Shown one piece after another: positions 1-8,443 of a stretch of 64,000 bases of DNA. The position numbers were made by a program, and so were the translations under genes. The first letter of the stretch is position 1. Each line of letters begins with the position of its first letter. The stretch comes from an uncultured Alteromonadaceae bacterium. GTDB taxonomy: Bacteria; Pseudomonadota; Gammaproteobacteria; Enterobacterales; Alteromonadaceae. The notes below the pieces were generated by a model, which saw only the letters and a program-made list of their open reading frames with translations, did not search any database and was not told the origin of the DNA. The stretch spans positions 62,001-126,000 of the forward strand of contig CAJXMO010000004.1 in assembly GCA_913056495.1 (NCBI GenBank), given 5' to 3'.

Positions 1-1
1 C

Positions 2-688
2 ATCTTAGAAGAATTTGAAATGAAACGCGGTGCAAAACGTATCGTATTTTTATTTATTCTGACCATAGTGACTTCGGTTATTGCACACAGTTGGTTTGGT
101 ATGCCACCCGTACTGGGCATGATGACTGGCTTGGGTTATCTTAAATTCTTTGGTTACTATTTACGTCGCAGTTTACCGCGTTCACTGGCGAAAAAGCGCA
201 GTGAAGCTCAAAAACGTAAAGATGAAAAAGCATTGCGCCGGTTAGGTCAGGTTGTCCCTTTTGATGTATTTGATAAAGTGGCACAGGCAGAATGGGATAC
301 TTTGTTATTCTTCTTCGGTGTTGTAATGAGTGTCGGCGGCTTAGGCTTTATTGGTTATTTAACCTTAATATCAGAAGCCATGTACACCAACTGGGATCCA
401 ACCTATGCCAATATCGCTGCCGGTGTTTTATCTGCTATTGTTGATAATATTCCGGTTATGTTTGCAGTTATCGCGATGGATCCGGCAATGGGCTTAGATC
501 AATGGCTATTAGTGACTATGACAGCCGGCGTGGGTGGTAGTTTATTATCCGTCGGCTCTGCAGCGGGTGTTGCCTTAATGGGGCAATCTAAAGGAAATTA
601 TAGCTTCTTTGGTCATTTAAAATGGAGCTGGGCCATTGCACTAGGCTATATTGCATCTATTCTGGTTCATTTAGCGATCAACCACTAA
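2..688 (+). CDS. nhaD: Na+/H+ antiporter NhaD, C-terminal part (5' end outside window)
   Basis: The reading frame is open from base 2, before the first ATG at 20, so this is the last 228 residues of a gene that begins upstream of the window. The protein is very hydrophobic. It has membrane segments near the start, a charged cytoplasmic loop rich in Lys, Arg and Glu (about residues 60-85 of the visible part), then the segments containing VDNIPVMFAVIAMDP and GGSLLSVGSAAGVALMGQ. These are characteristic of the C-terminal half of NhaD antiporters in the ion-transporter (IT) superfamily. The family exchanges cytoplasmic Na+ or Li+ for external protons at the inner membrane and supports salt and alkali tolerance, which suits a marine host. 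A strong terminator follows. Family assignment is confident; the visible part says nothing about regulation. Confidence 0.88.
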   Translation: MLEEFEMKRGAKRIVFLFILTIVTSVIAHSWFGMPPVLGMMTGLGYLKFFGYYLRRSLPRSLAKKRSEAQKRKDEKALRRLGQVVPFDVFDKVAQAEWDTLLFFFGVVMSVGGLGFIGYLTLISEAMYTNWDPTYANIAAGVLSAIVDNIPVMFAVIAMDPAMGLDQWLLVTMTAGVGGSLLSVGSAAGVALMGQSKGNYSFFGHLKWSWAIALGYIASILVHLAINH

Positions 689-712
689 ATCAGACGTTCG
701 ATTTAAAATAAA

Positions 713-754
713 AATCCCGGCAACTGTGCATCACATAGTTGCTGGGATTTTTTG
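713..754 (+). terminator. Rho-independent terminator after nhaD
   Basis: A long hairpin, with ATCCCGGCAACT pairing with AGTTGCTGGGAT (one G-T wobble), starts about 25 bases after the nhaD stop and is followed by a run of T. It is a textbook intrinsic terminator for nhaD. The next 180 bases show no gene. Confidence 0.85.
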
Positions 755-937
755 TATCTAAAGGCCCCTAACATTCTCGCAATTTAAATAAAAATATTGG
801 GTTCAACCTAAGCAGGCGACGCTATACCTTGTACCAATTGCAGACCTTGGTAAATAAAGTCTACAGATGAGCGTCAAAAGTTGAGCTGTAATGTAAACCA
901 TAGTTTTTGTAATGTGATTGACTGCAAAGTGCTACTG

Positions 938-1129
938 TTACTTTATCTTGGTAATACCCACTAAAATTGCGATTACACCACCCACCATTCCAGCCCAAGC
1001 TTCAATAGGGGTATCACCACTTAACGCTCGACTGACTTGTGAACTTGCCGAATCGTAAATATTGTATCCCCAAATCGCTAATGCAGTTCCGACAATAATT
1101 AATATGATACCTAAAACTTTATTATTCAT
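938..1129 (-). CDS. Small DUF3185-family membrane protein
   Basis: Encodes 63 residues with two hydrophobic helices: an N-terminal one (VLGIILIIVGTALAIWGY) and a C-terminal one (WAGMVGGVIAILVGI). They are joined by a polar loop containing SASSQVSRALSG. The loop pattern followed by a glycine-rich second helix matches DUF3185, a family of tiny two-helix proteins of unknown role. The frame could begin two codons earlier at a TTG (1135), but the ATG at 1129 has AAGGA six bases upstream and is preferred. It stands alone between nhaD and fimV and has its own spacing on both sides, so it is probably monocistronic. Function unknown. Confidence 0.75.
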   Translation of the reverse strand: MNNKVLGIILIIVGTALAIWGYNIYDSASSQVSRALSGDTPIEAWAGMVGGVIAILVGITKIK

Positions 1130-1234
1130 TTTCAATCCTTTTAATAGTTACACTGTGCGACAGCATGGGTAGCCAATACTTTCATACAAGGTCAGAGAAG
1201 CTACAGACACTAAGTTGGCGCTCTGATAACCCCT

Positions 1235-4200
1235 TTAGTTTCTGATTTTCTTTAACAGATTTTTAGCTTCCTGCTGTAGTTCGCTTTCACCGCTTTCAAT
1301 CACTTCAGCTAAAGCTTGTTCGGCAGATTCCAAGTCATCAATTTCAATATAAGCTCTGGCCAAATCGAGTTTGGCTTGAATAGCAGAGCTGTCATCCTGA
1401 TCAACATCAAAACCGGATGTTGATTCTTTTTCAATTTCTTCTGCCAAGTCCAGTTTAATTTTACTTTGATCATAGGGTTCTACATCGTTTGTTGAATTCT
1501 CTAAATCTTCCAGTATTTCATCAACTTCAATATAGCTTTTGTCATTTTCGGCATCCGTTTCATTGAAAGAAATATCGTTTTCTAATATATCTAATGGCTG
1601 ACTTTCTTCTGCCAATAGATCATCTAGATGAATGGATGCAACCGAATCTTCCAGTTTTTCATCTGGCTCCTGACCGGTTAGTGAGAGTTCACCTAAAAGT
1701 TCATCAAAATCGGTATTTTCATATTCTTCGATTTCTTGTAAACCTGGATCGTCCAAAGAAATTTCCGGTTCTGTGTTGCTTGCTTGCTTTGAATCAGCAT
1801 CGCTTAATAACTTGTCTAAATCAAAATCTTCAAGATGATGGTCCGGCGCTATTACATCTGTATCTTTTTCATCTAAGAGTGCTTCAATATCATGAGCAAA
1901 TGTTTTATTGGAATCTTTTATTTGTTCAGAAGTGGGGATTTCATCTTCAGATTCAGCATCCAGCCAGTCTTCAATCCCTTCTTCCGGAATAGATTCAAAC
2001 TCAACTTCATCAGCCATAGAATCGAAATCATCCAAAGCCTGTTCAATTTCAGGCTCAAAATCTTGATCTGCTAGCTGGTCTATATCAACTTTATCCAACT
2101 CTTCATCTGAAAGGTCAAAATCATCCAGTTCATCATCTAAATCAGAATCCGCGTCAAAATCAGTTTCTGGTTCCGCTTCGACTTCTGGCTCTACTTCGGC
2201 TTCTGGCTCTACTTCGGCTTCTGGCTCGCTTTCAGTTTCTGGCTCTGCTTCAGTTTCTGGCTCTGCTTCGGCTTCTGGCTCTGCTTCGGCTTCTGGCTCT
2301 GCTTCGACTTCTGGCTCTGCTTCGGCTTCTGGCTCTGCTTCGGCTTCTGGCTCGCTTTCAGTTTCTGGCTCGCTTTCAGTTTCTGATTCGCTTTGAGTTT
2401 CTGATTCGCTTTCAGTTTCTGGTTCGCTTTCAGTTTCTGGTTCGCTTTCAGTTTCTGAATCAGCTTCTGGCGCTGCTTCAGATTCTGGCTCAGCTTCAGT
2501 TTCTGAATCAGCTTCTGGCGCTGCTTCAGATTCTGGCTCAGCTTCAGTTTCTGGCTCGCTTTCAGTTTCTGGCTCGCTTTCAGTTTCTGGCTCAATTTGA
2601 ATTTCTGAATCTGCTTCTGGCGCTGCTTCAGATTCTGGTTCCAGTTCTACATCTAAACTGGTTGGATCTAGGGATATACTTTCATCTTGCTCACGAATTT
2701 CAGTATCAGCTGATTTTTGCTCTACTGGCTCATATTCTGCTAAGCCGGCTTCATCTTCACTGTCGCCTTCAAATTCGGCCTCCAGACTTAATGGATCATC
2801 TTCTACTGCCTGTAGATCATCAACGGCATCATCTTCAGCAAATAAACCAAATTCATCATCGACAGTTGAGTCATTGTCTTGTTCGGGAGTTATATCTTGC
2901 TCATCAATAGCTAAGTCTGGTTCAATGAGATCTTCCAAATCAACTTCTGTATCTGAAACCTGTTCGTTTTCAGCCAATTTATTATCATCTTCAACTAAAA
3001 AAACCAGATCATATTCATTTTGCGGTGACGGCTTTTCACTATCCGGTTCAGATAAATCAGAATCAGATTGCTGATTATCGATATAGCTGTCTATATCAAA
3101 ATTTTCGTCATCTTCTATTTCAGGCTCAAGTTCACCCGTTTTTTTTTCTGTGTCCTCAGCCGAATCTGCCTGTTCATCATCTATCAATGAATCTATATCA
3201 AAATCATCGTCTGAATCGGTTGTCTCAGATTTAGTTTGCTCTGCTTCAGTTTCTTTATCTGAATCTGCTTGCGCATCATCTATCAATGAATCTATATCAA
3301 AATCATCGTCTGAATCGGTTGCTTCAGGGTTAGCCTGCTCTGCTTCAGTTTCTTTAGCTGAATCTGCCTGCGCATCATCTATCAATGAATCTATATCAAA
3401 ATCATCGTCTGAATCAGTTGCCTCAGATTTAGTCTGCTCTGCTTCAGGCTCAGCCTGCTTTGCTTCAGTTTCTTTAGCTGAATCCGCCTGCGCATCATCT
3501 ATCAATGAATCTATATCAAAATCATCATCTGAATCGGTTGCTTCAGGCTCAGCCTGCTCTGCTTCAGTTTCTTTAGCTGAATCTGCCTGCGCATCATCTA
3601 TCAATGAATCTATATCAAAATCATCATCTGAATCGGTTGCTTCAGGCTCAGCCTGTTCTGCTTCAGTATCTTCAGCTGAATCTGCCTGCGCATCATCTAT
3701 CAATGAATCTATATCAAAATCATCAATTGAATCGGTTGCTTCAGGCTCAGCCTGCTCTGCTTCAGTTTCTTTAGCTGCATCTGCCTGCGCATCGTCTATC
3801 AATGAATCTATATCAAAATCATCAATTGAATCGGTTGCTTCAGAGTCAGCCTGCTCTGCTTCAGTTTCTTTAGCTGCATCTGCCTGCGCATCATCTATCA
3901 ATGAATCTATATCAAAATCATCTTCGGAATCGGTTGCTTCAGAGTCAGCCTGCTCTGCTTCTGTTTCTTTAGCTGAATCTGCCTGCGCATCGTCTATCAA
4001 TGGATCTATATCAAAATCATCTTCGGAATCAGGCTCAGAATCCAATAAATCACCCAGCTCGACGTCTTCGTCAATATCGGATTCATTAACAGGCTTGTTT
4101 TGTGCCATATCTGCATCCAGCAGTGCATCAAGCTCATCATCATCGTCTTGCTCAGACGGATTTTGATCTACTGATGAATCGATATCACCTTTATCAATGA

Positions 4201-5659
4201 GTTCAGACTCTGAATCTGGTTTTGATTCAGCAGAATATTCATCTTCCTCATCTTCGCCATCAAATAAAGAATCCAGCTCATCCTGAGAAAGCTCGGCATT
4301 ACCGGCGCTTTCATCTTCTTCTTGTGGCGGATTATCATCAGGCTGCTTTGCTGGTTCAGAATCGCCAACCGACTCCAATAAAGCATCAATATCATCTTCA
4401 GAAACAATATCGTTGAGATCATCGCCCAAATCATCTCCAACCAAATCATCCAGTGACTGATCCAATATGTCATCACCAAATCCGGTATTCGATTGCTGGG
4501 TGATATCATCATCTGCGCTTAACGGAATGTCCAATAATTCATCATCGTCCATCAACAAATCATTTTCATCAGCAACAGGTGACAATAATTCGTCATCGTC
4601 TAAGCGAATACCTGAATCACTCGCAGCATCCGGTGCAGGTGCGGCTTCAGGTGGCTGAGTTGCAAAAAAATTGTCCAGTTCATCCGCTTCTTCTGCCGGT
4701 CTCGAAGGCTGATTAAATTGACCTGAATTTAAATCCAGTTCTTCTTCTGATTCAGAAGCGCGCTTTTTACGGGCAATTAACCACCAAAATAATAATCCAA
4801 CTAAAATAATGGCAGGCAAAGTTGCCAGTAAAATCAAATAAAGGACATTTGAGCTAACAGCTTTCCAAAACTGTGTAAATGCATTTTCATTTTCTTCAGC
4901 CAACTCTTTACGTTGCTGCTCTAACATTTCCGTTTGTTGTGCCAATATCTGCTCCATTTGCAACTGAAGCTGACTGCCTTGACCCACCTGATTACGCAAA
5001 TCAACGACTTCTTCGTTCACATTGGCTAAACGGTTTTTTAAGCGCTCATTTTCCTGAATCAGCGACTGGATATTATTTAATGAAGAGGCAAATTGTTGTT
5101 TTAAAGATTCATAAGACTTTAACTGTTCTTGCTGTAGCTCACTTAAGCGATTTTGGATATCATTTTTGGCTGTCTCTAAGTCGGCTTGCTTGGCTGTTTC
5201 CTGCCGCTTTTTCTCTTCCGGATCCTGTTGGGCGGCTATACTTTTCCGGCGATTTTCAGCCCAAACTTCATCATCTAATTCTGACTTGTTTCTTGCAGCG
5301 GTTTTATTAATTTTTCGCATCGCTGAAACTGTGGGTATTTGCAAAACTGAGCCACTACGCATGCTGTTTAAATTATGATTAATAAAAGCTTCAGGGTTTG
5401 CCTGATATATAGCAACCATAATCTGGTAGGTGGAAACGCTTGCATCCGGACGAATTTGTTCAGCGATTTGCCATAAGGTATCCTGGCCTGTAATCGGGCC
5501 ATAAGTTTGCGAGGTTAAGCCTGTATCGTTTTCTTTATCGCCACGAATTTGTATCTGCGCATAGGCTTTAGATGAAGTAAAAACTTCAATAAAACTCAAA
5601 TGAGTACCTAGTAACGCGAGCCAAACGACAGCAAAACAAAATTTTCGATACAAGCGCAT
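1235..5659 (-). CDS. fimV: FimV/HubP-like polar landmark protein with expanded acidic repeats
   Basis: The 1474 residues show, in order: a signal peptide (about 1-34, ending AYA); a LysM-like FimV N-domain (about 52-110, with QDTLWQIAEQIRP and GSVLQIPT); a coiled coil (about 155-265); one membrane helix (about 271-296) followed by RKKR; more than 1000 very acidic residues; and a C-terminal FimV domain with a TPR-like helix pair (about 1420-1474, AKLDLARAYIEIDDLESAEQAL). FimV of Pseudomonas and HubP of Vibrio bind peptidoglycan and recruit chromosome-origin, chemotaxis and flagellar factors to the cell pole. The acidic part holds nine copies of a 33-residue repeat and a separate run of Glu-Pro/Glu-Ser-type repeats. 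The gene is upstream of truA in many relatives; here pdxB lies upstream of it on the same strand. Given the polar flagellar locus in this window, a HubP-like role is likely. Domain order is confident, exact partners are not. Confidence 0.9.
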   Translation of the reverse strand: MRLYRKFCFAVVWLALLGTHLSFIEVFTSSKAYAQIQIRGDKENDTGLTSQTYGPITGQDTLWQIAEQIRPDASVSTYQIMVAIYQANPEAFINHNLNSMRSGSVLQIPTVSAMRKINKTAARNKSELDDEVWAENRRKSIAAQQDPEEKKRQETAKQADLETAKNDIQNRLSELQQEQLKSYESLKQQFASSLNNIQSLIQENERLKNRLANVNEEVVDLRNQVGQGSQLQLQMEQILAQQTEMLEQQRKELAEENENAFTQFWKAVSSNVLYLILLATLPAIILVGLLFWWLIARKKRASESEEELDLNSGQFNQPSRPAEEADELDNFFATQPPEAAPAPDAASDSGIRLDDDELLSPVADENDLLMDDDELLDIPLSADDDITQQSNTGFGDDILDQSLDDLVGDDLGDDLNDIVSEDDIDALLESVGDSEPAKQPDDNPPQEEDESAGNAELSQDELDSLFDGEDEEDEYSAESKPDSESELIDKGDIDSSVDQNPSEQDDDDELDALLDADMAQNKPVNESDIDEDVELGDLLDSEPDSEDDFDIDPLIDDAQADSAKETEAEQADSEATDSEDDFDIDSLIDDAQADAAKETEAEQADSEATDSIDDFDIDSLIDDAQADAAKETEAEQAEPEATDSIDDFDIDSLIDDAQADSAEDTEAEQAEPEATDSDDDFDIDSLIDDAQADSAKETEAEQAEPEATDSDDDFDIDSLIDDAQADSAKETEAKQAEPEAEQTKSEATDSDDDFDIDSLIDDAQADSAKETEAEQANPEATDSDDDFDIDSLIDDAQADSDKETEAEQTKSETTDSDDDFDIDSLIDDEQADSAEDTEKKTGELEPEIEDDENFDIDSYIDNQQSDSDLSEPDSEKPSPQNEYDLVFLVEDDNKLAENEQVSDTEVDLEDLIEPDLAIDEQDITPEQDNDSTVDDEFGLFAEDDAVDDLQAVEDDPLSLEAEFEGDSEDEAGLAEYEPVEQKSADTEIREQDESISLDPTSLDVELEPESEAAPEADSEIQIEPETESEPETESEPETEAEPESEAAPEADSETEAEPESEAAPEADSETESEPETESEPETESESETQSESETESEPETESEPEAEAEPEAEAEPEVEAEPEAEAEPEAEAEPETEAEPETESEPEAEVEPEAEVEPEVEAEPETDFDADSDLDDELDDFDLSDEELDKVDIDQLADQDFEPEIEQALDDFDSMADEVEFESIPEEGIEDWLDAESEDEIPTSEQIKDSNKTFAHDIEALLDEKDTDVIAPDHHLEDFDLDKLLSDADSKQASNTEPEISLDDPGLQEIEEYENTDFDELLGELSLTGQEPDEKLEDSVASIHLDDLLAEESQPLDILENDISFNETDAENDKSYIEVDEILEDLENSTNDVEPYDQSKIKLDLAEEIEKESTSGFDVDQDDSSAIQAKLDLARAYIEIDDLESAEQALAEVIESGESELQQEAKNLLKKIRN
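2161..2650 (-). repeat. Low-complexity (E-x)n repeat inside fimV
   Basis: About 490 bases built from six- to twelve-base units encode alternating Glu with Pro, Ser, Thr or Ala (units such as EPEAEA, EPETES, EAAPEADS). Blocks of near-identical units are tandemly arranged, which is typical of replication slippage. It is distinct in sequence and period from the 99-bp repeat nearer the N-terminus. Because the period is a multiple of three, changes in copy number keep the frame. Confidence 0.85.
3140..4021 (-). repeat. 99-bp tandem repeat inside fimV (nine copies)
   Basis: The nucleotide motif ATCTATATCAAAATCATC recurs at 99-base steps, from 4004-4021 down to 3191-3208. Each unit encodes 33 residues built on DDFDIDSLIDDAQAD followed by SAKETEAEQAEPEATDS. 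Nine copies are recognisable and a tenth is degenerate (ENFDIDSYIDNQQSD). One copy carries a seven-residue insertion (EQTKSEA), which explains the single 21-base departure from the period. Near-identity of third positions implies recent expansion or gene conversion. Confidence 0.92.
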
Positions 5660-5852
5660 TATTTTATAATCCCAAACCTTGCGAAAAATCGCTTCTAGTT
5701 AATTAATTTTTACCCGGTGTAAGTGGTGAAAGCTAAGCTTTTTATGTCTGATTATAATCGGCTTAACCAACACCTCAGTTTTTTGACACTTATTCGTGAT
5801 TTTTATAAGGAGGCAAAAACTATTCCAATTTATTATTTTTTAAGTTCTTTTA

Positions 5853-7004
5853 TTAATTATCTTTCAGACTGGTATTAAACCCTAAATTAGTAAAAATAGG
5901 CAATAAAGTTTCATCGCATTTTACTTTAAGTGAGGTTACTTCACGTCTAATTGCATAATTTTTTCTAAGTTTATCAAAACTATCCGGCGCTTTGGCCAAT
6001 CCCATTCTAAAGTCTAGGTCATCGTTTCGGATATCGTAAACCAAATTCATTATTGCCCTGTACTGACGCTGGCTGAGCTCATAATTGTCTGTCAGCAACA
6101 TTTGATCAATGGCGAGTGCAGGCAATAAATCCTGAAGCTTCACTTTAATATCAACATTCAGGCGTTTACATATCATCTGATATAAGATTTCAGTGCCTCT
6201 GGCTTTCCCTTCCAGACTATGGCCCGCAATATGCGGTGTACCAAACTCCAGATATGGTAACAACCCCAATTCAATCTGTGGCTCGTTTTCAAAGACATCG
6301 AGTACAACATGCAAGTTATTACCCGCCTCAAAATATTTTAATAGCTGCTGATTATCAACCACTTCGCCGCGACAGGCATTGATAAGTATAGTGCCTTGTT
6401 TTAATTTACTTAATGTATCAAAGTCAAACATATGTTCGGTCGCATGTGGACCTCGCTTAACCAAAGGTACATGACACGTAATTAAATCAGCGCTTAACAC
6501 AGCTTCAAAACTTGCTGACTCGAATCCAGCCTCCTGCTCTGCTTTAACTGGATCATACTGAATCACTTTGCAGCCAAGCGCTGAAAAACGACGCGTTAAC
6601 CTTTCGCCAATCTGACCTACCCCAATAATGCCAATCACTTTGTCTTTGAGCATAAAACCATATTTATTGGCCAGATTAAACCCTGTGCTAATGACATAAT
6701 CAGCCACTGCATCTGCATTACAGCCAGGTGCTGCACTCCAGGGAATCTGACGAGATTCAAGATAGTCTGAATCAATGTGATTGTAGCCAGCCGTGGCCGT
6801 ACCGACAAATTTGAGTTTATGGCAATGCTTTAATAAGCTTTCATTCACTTTGGTGGTTGAACGTGTTAACAAATAATCTGCATCTGCAATTTCTTTTGCT
6901 GTCACGTCCCGGCCTTTAAAACGGGTAATCTTTCCGAGCTCAGAAAAAAAGTCTTCAGCGTATAATAATGAATCTTCAATAAAAAAATGCGGTTTATCGC
7001 TCAT
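5853..7004 (-). CDS. pdxB: Erythronate-4-phosphate dehydrogenase PdxB
   Basis: A 383-residue D-2-hydroxyacid dehydrogenase that oxidises 4-phosphoerythronate to 2-oxo-3-hydroxy-4-phosphobutanoate, the second step of DXP-dependent pyridoxal phosphate synthesis in the cytoplasm. Visible signatures are the Rossmann motif GIIGVGQIGERL (about residues 125-136), the catalytic Arg in NACRGEVVD, Glu in VFENEP and His in HIAGHSLEGKARGT, plus a C-terminal PdxB dimerisation domain. Length is close to the E. coli enzyme (378). The ATG at 7004 matches the family N-terminus. It lies between fabB and fimV on the same strand, the order also seen around pdxB in enteric bacteria, with a terminator separating it from fabB. 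Confidence 0.95.
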   Translation of the reverse strand: MSDKPHFFIEDSLLYAEDFFSELGKITRFKGRDVTAKEIADADYLLTRSTTKVNESLLKHCHKLKFVGTATAGYNHIDSDYLESRQIPWSAAPGCNADAVADYVISTGFNLANKYGFMLKDKVIGIIGVGQIGERLTRRFSALGCKVIQYDPVKAEQEAGFESASFEAVLSADLITCHVPLVKRGPHATEHMFDFDTLSKLKQGTILINACRGEVVDNQQLLKYFEAGNNLHVVLDVFENEPQIELGLLPYLEFGTPHIAGHSLEGKARGTEILYQMICKRLNVDIKVKLQDLLPALAIDQMLLTDNYELSQRQYRAIMNLVYDIRNDDLDFRMGLAKAPDSFDKLRKNYAIRREVTSLKVKCDETLLPIFTNLGFNTSLKDN

Positions 7005-7043
7005 ATCTATTCCGGTTCTTAAGCTACTTAAAAGTTAGCAATT

Positions 7044-7070
7044 AAAAAGCCGCACTATGGCGGCTTTTAA
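7044..7070 (-). terminator. Terminator between fabB and pdxB
   Basis: On the minus strand, AAAAGCCGCC and GTGCGGCTTTTT form a short GC stem with a T-rich tail, about 30 bases after the fabB stop. It would end fabB transcription ahead of pdxB. Confidence 0.75.
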
Positions 7071-7098
7071 AATGATTCCTGATTACAACAAGGTGATT

Positions 7099-8316
7099 TT
7101 ACGCTTTCTGATAGCGCTTGAAAATAAGCGTTGCGTTCGTACCACCAAAACCAAAACTGTTAGACATTACAGTATCCAGTTCCGCTTCGCGCGTTGTATT
7201 TACAATGTCTAAGCCTTCGGCTTTTTCATCCAGCGTTTCGATGTTGATCGAAGGTGCAATAAAGTTATTTTCTAACATCAATAATGAATAAATAGCTTCA
7301 TGGACACCGGCAGCACCCAGTGAGTGACCTGTCATCGCCTTTGTTGCACTGATTGCAGGTTTCTGTTCACTAAATACAGTTTGAATAGCTTCTAACTCTT
7401 TTACGTCACCAACAGGTGTTGAAGTGCCGTGAGTATTTAAGTAATCGATTGGTGTATCCACTGTAGCCATTGCCTGCTGCATACAACGAATTGCACCTTC
7501 ACCAGACGGCGCAACCATATCATAGCCGTCAGACGTTGCGCCATAACCGACTATTTCACCATAGATTTTAGCGCCGCGAGCCAGTGCATGTTCTAATTCT
7601 TCAACAACAACAACACCGCCACCACCAGCGATAACAAAACCATCACGCTCTGCATCATACGTTCTTGATGCTTTTTCCGGTGTTTCGTTATATTTAGTTG
7701 ATAACGCACCCATACCATCAAATAAACAAGCTAATGTCCAGTGTAGTTCTTCACTACCACCAGCAAAAACAACATCTTGTTTACCTAGCTGAATTTGTTC
7801 CCAGGCATGACCAATACAGTGAGCAGATGTGGCACATGCTGAACTGATAGAATAATTCACACCTTTAATTTTAAACGGTGTTGCTAAACAGGCAGATGCA
7901 GTAGAACCCATGGTTTTAGTGACCATATATGGTCCAACTCGTCTAACGCCTTTGGTTTGCATAGTTTGAGCAGCATTAACCTGGTTCTCAGAAGAAGCAC
8001 CGCCAGAACCTACGATTAAGCCTGTTCTTGGATTAGATACCTGATCTTCACTTAAACCAGAATCTTCAACGGCCTGTTTCATAGCAATATATGCATAGGC
8101 AGCCGCATCACCCATAAAACGAAGTTGTTTACGATCGATATGCTCGGAGAAGTCGATGTCTACGTTACCCCAAACCTGACTGCGCATATTCACGTCTGCG
8201 AACTGCTGAGAATGAGTAATACCTGAGCGGCCAGCTTTTAACGAAGATGTTACTTCTTGTGCATTGTTCCCTATACTAGATACAATCCCTAAGCCAGTTA
8301 TCACTGCTCTTTTCAT
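7099..8316 (-). CDS. fabB: 3-oxoacyl-[acyl-carrier-protein] synthase I FabB
   Basis: A 405-residue thiolase-fold condensing enzyme (E. coli FabB has 406) that elongates acyl-ACP with malonyl-ACP and is needed for unsaturated fatty acid synthesis. The catalytic triad is visible: Cys161 in SSACATSAH, His in [11 protein letters not shown] and His in [13 protein letters not shown]. The glycine-rich C-terminus is [14 protein letters not shown]. The ATG at 8316 is preceded by AAGAGGAA. It is divergent from mnmC across 127 bases, the same arrangement as in E. coli, so the intergenic region should hold both promoters. I could not point to a convincing FabR or FadR operator there. Confidence 0.96.
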   Translation of the reverse strand: MKRAVITGLGIVSSIGNNAQEVTSSLKAGRSGITHSQQFADVNMRSQVWGNVDIDFSEHIDRKQLRFMGDAAAYAYIAMKQAVEDSGLSEDQVSNPRTGLIVGSGGASSENQVNAAQTMQTKGVRRVGPYMVTKTMGSTASACLATPFKIKGVNYSISSACATSAHCIGHAWEQIQLGKQDVVFAGGSEELHWTLACLFDGMGALSTKYNETPEKASRTYDAERDGFVIAGGGGVVVVEELEHALARGAKIYGEIVGYGATSDGYDMVAPSGEGAIRCMQQAMATVDTPIDYLNTHGTSTPVGDVKELEAIQTVFSEQKPAISATKAMTGHSLGAAGVHEAIYSLLMLENNFIAPSINIETLDEKAEGLDIVNTTREAELDTVMSNSFGFGGTNATLIFKRYQKA

Positions 8317-8443
8317 AAAATTCCTCTTAGTGCGAAAGACACAACTTTATGCCCGTTTATATTTACTGATATGCTAAAAGTTGCTTATTATCGGCTAATT
8401 TGAAGTAAAATGCGATGCTTGAAAAGCAATTGGGTATATAAAA

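Noticed and set aside
2209..2595. Lys/Gln/Ser-rich 128-codon frame within the fimV Glu-x tract
   Set aside because: It is a frame-shifted reading of the same low-complexity repeat, with no start signal and no independent domain.
3140..4021. Regularly spaced repeats that could suggest a CRISPR array
   Set aside because: The 99-base units are contiguous, encode protein in frame and have no unique spacers; no cas genes are nearby.
3150..4166. 338-codon open frame on the plus strand opposite the fimV repeats
   Set aside because: It is the antisense shadow of the 99-bp repeat: its own protein is a Ser/Ala repeat with the same 33-residue period, created because stops are excluded by the repeat. 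The minus-strand frame has signal peptide, LysM, TM and FimV domains and is clearly the gene.
4879..5310. 143-codon frame on the plus strand opposite the fimV coiled coil
   Set aside because: Antisense shadow with no start signal and a composition unlike real proteins.
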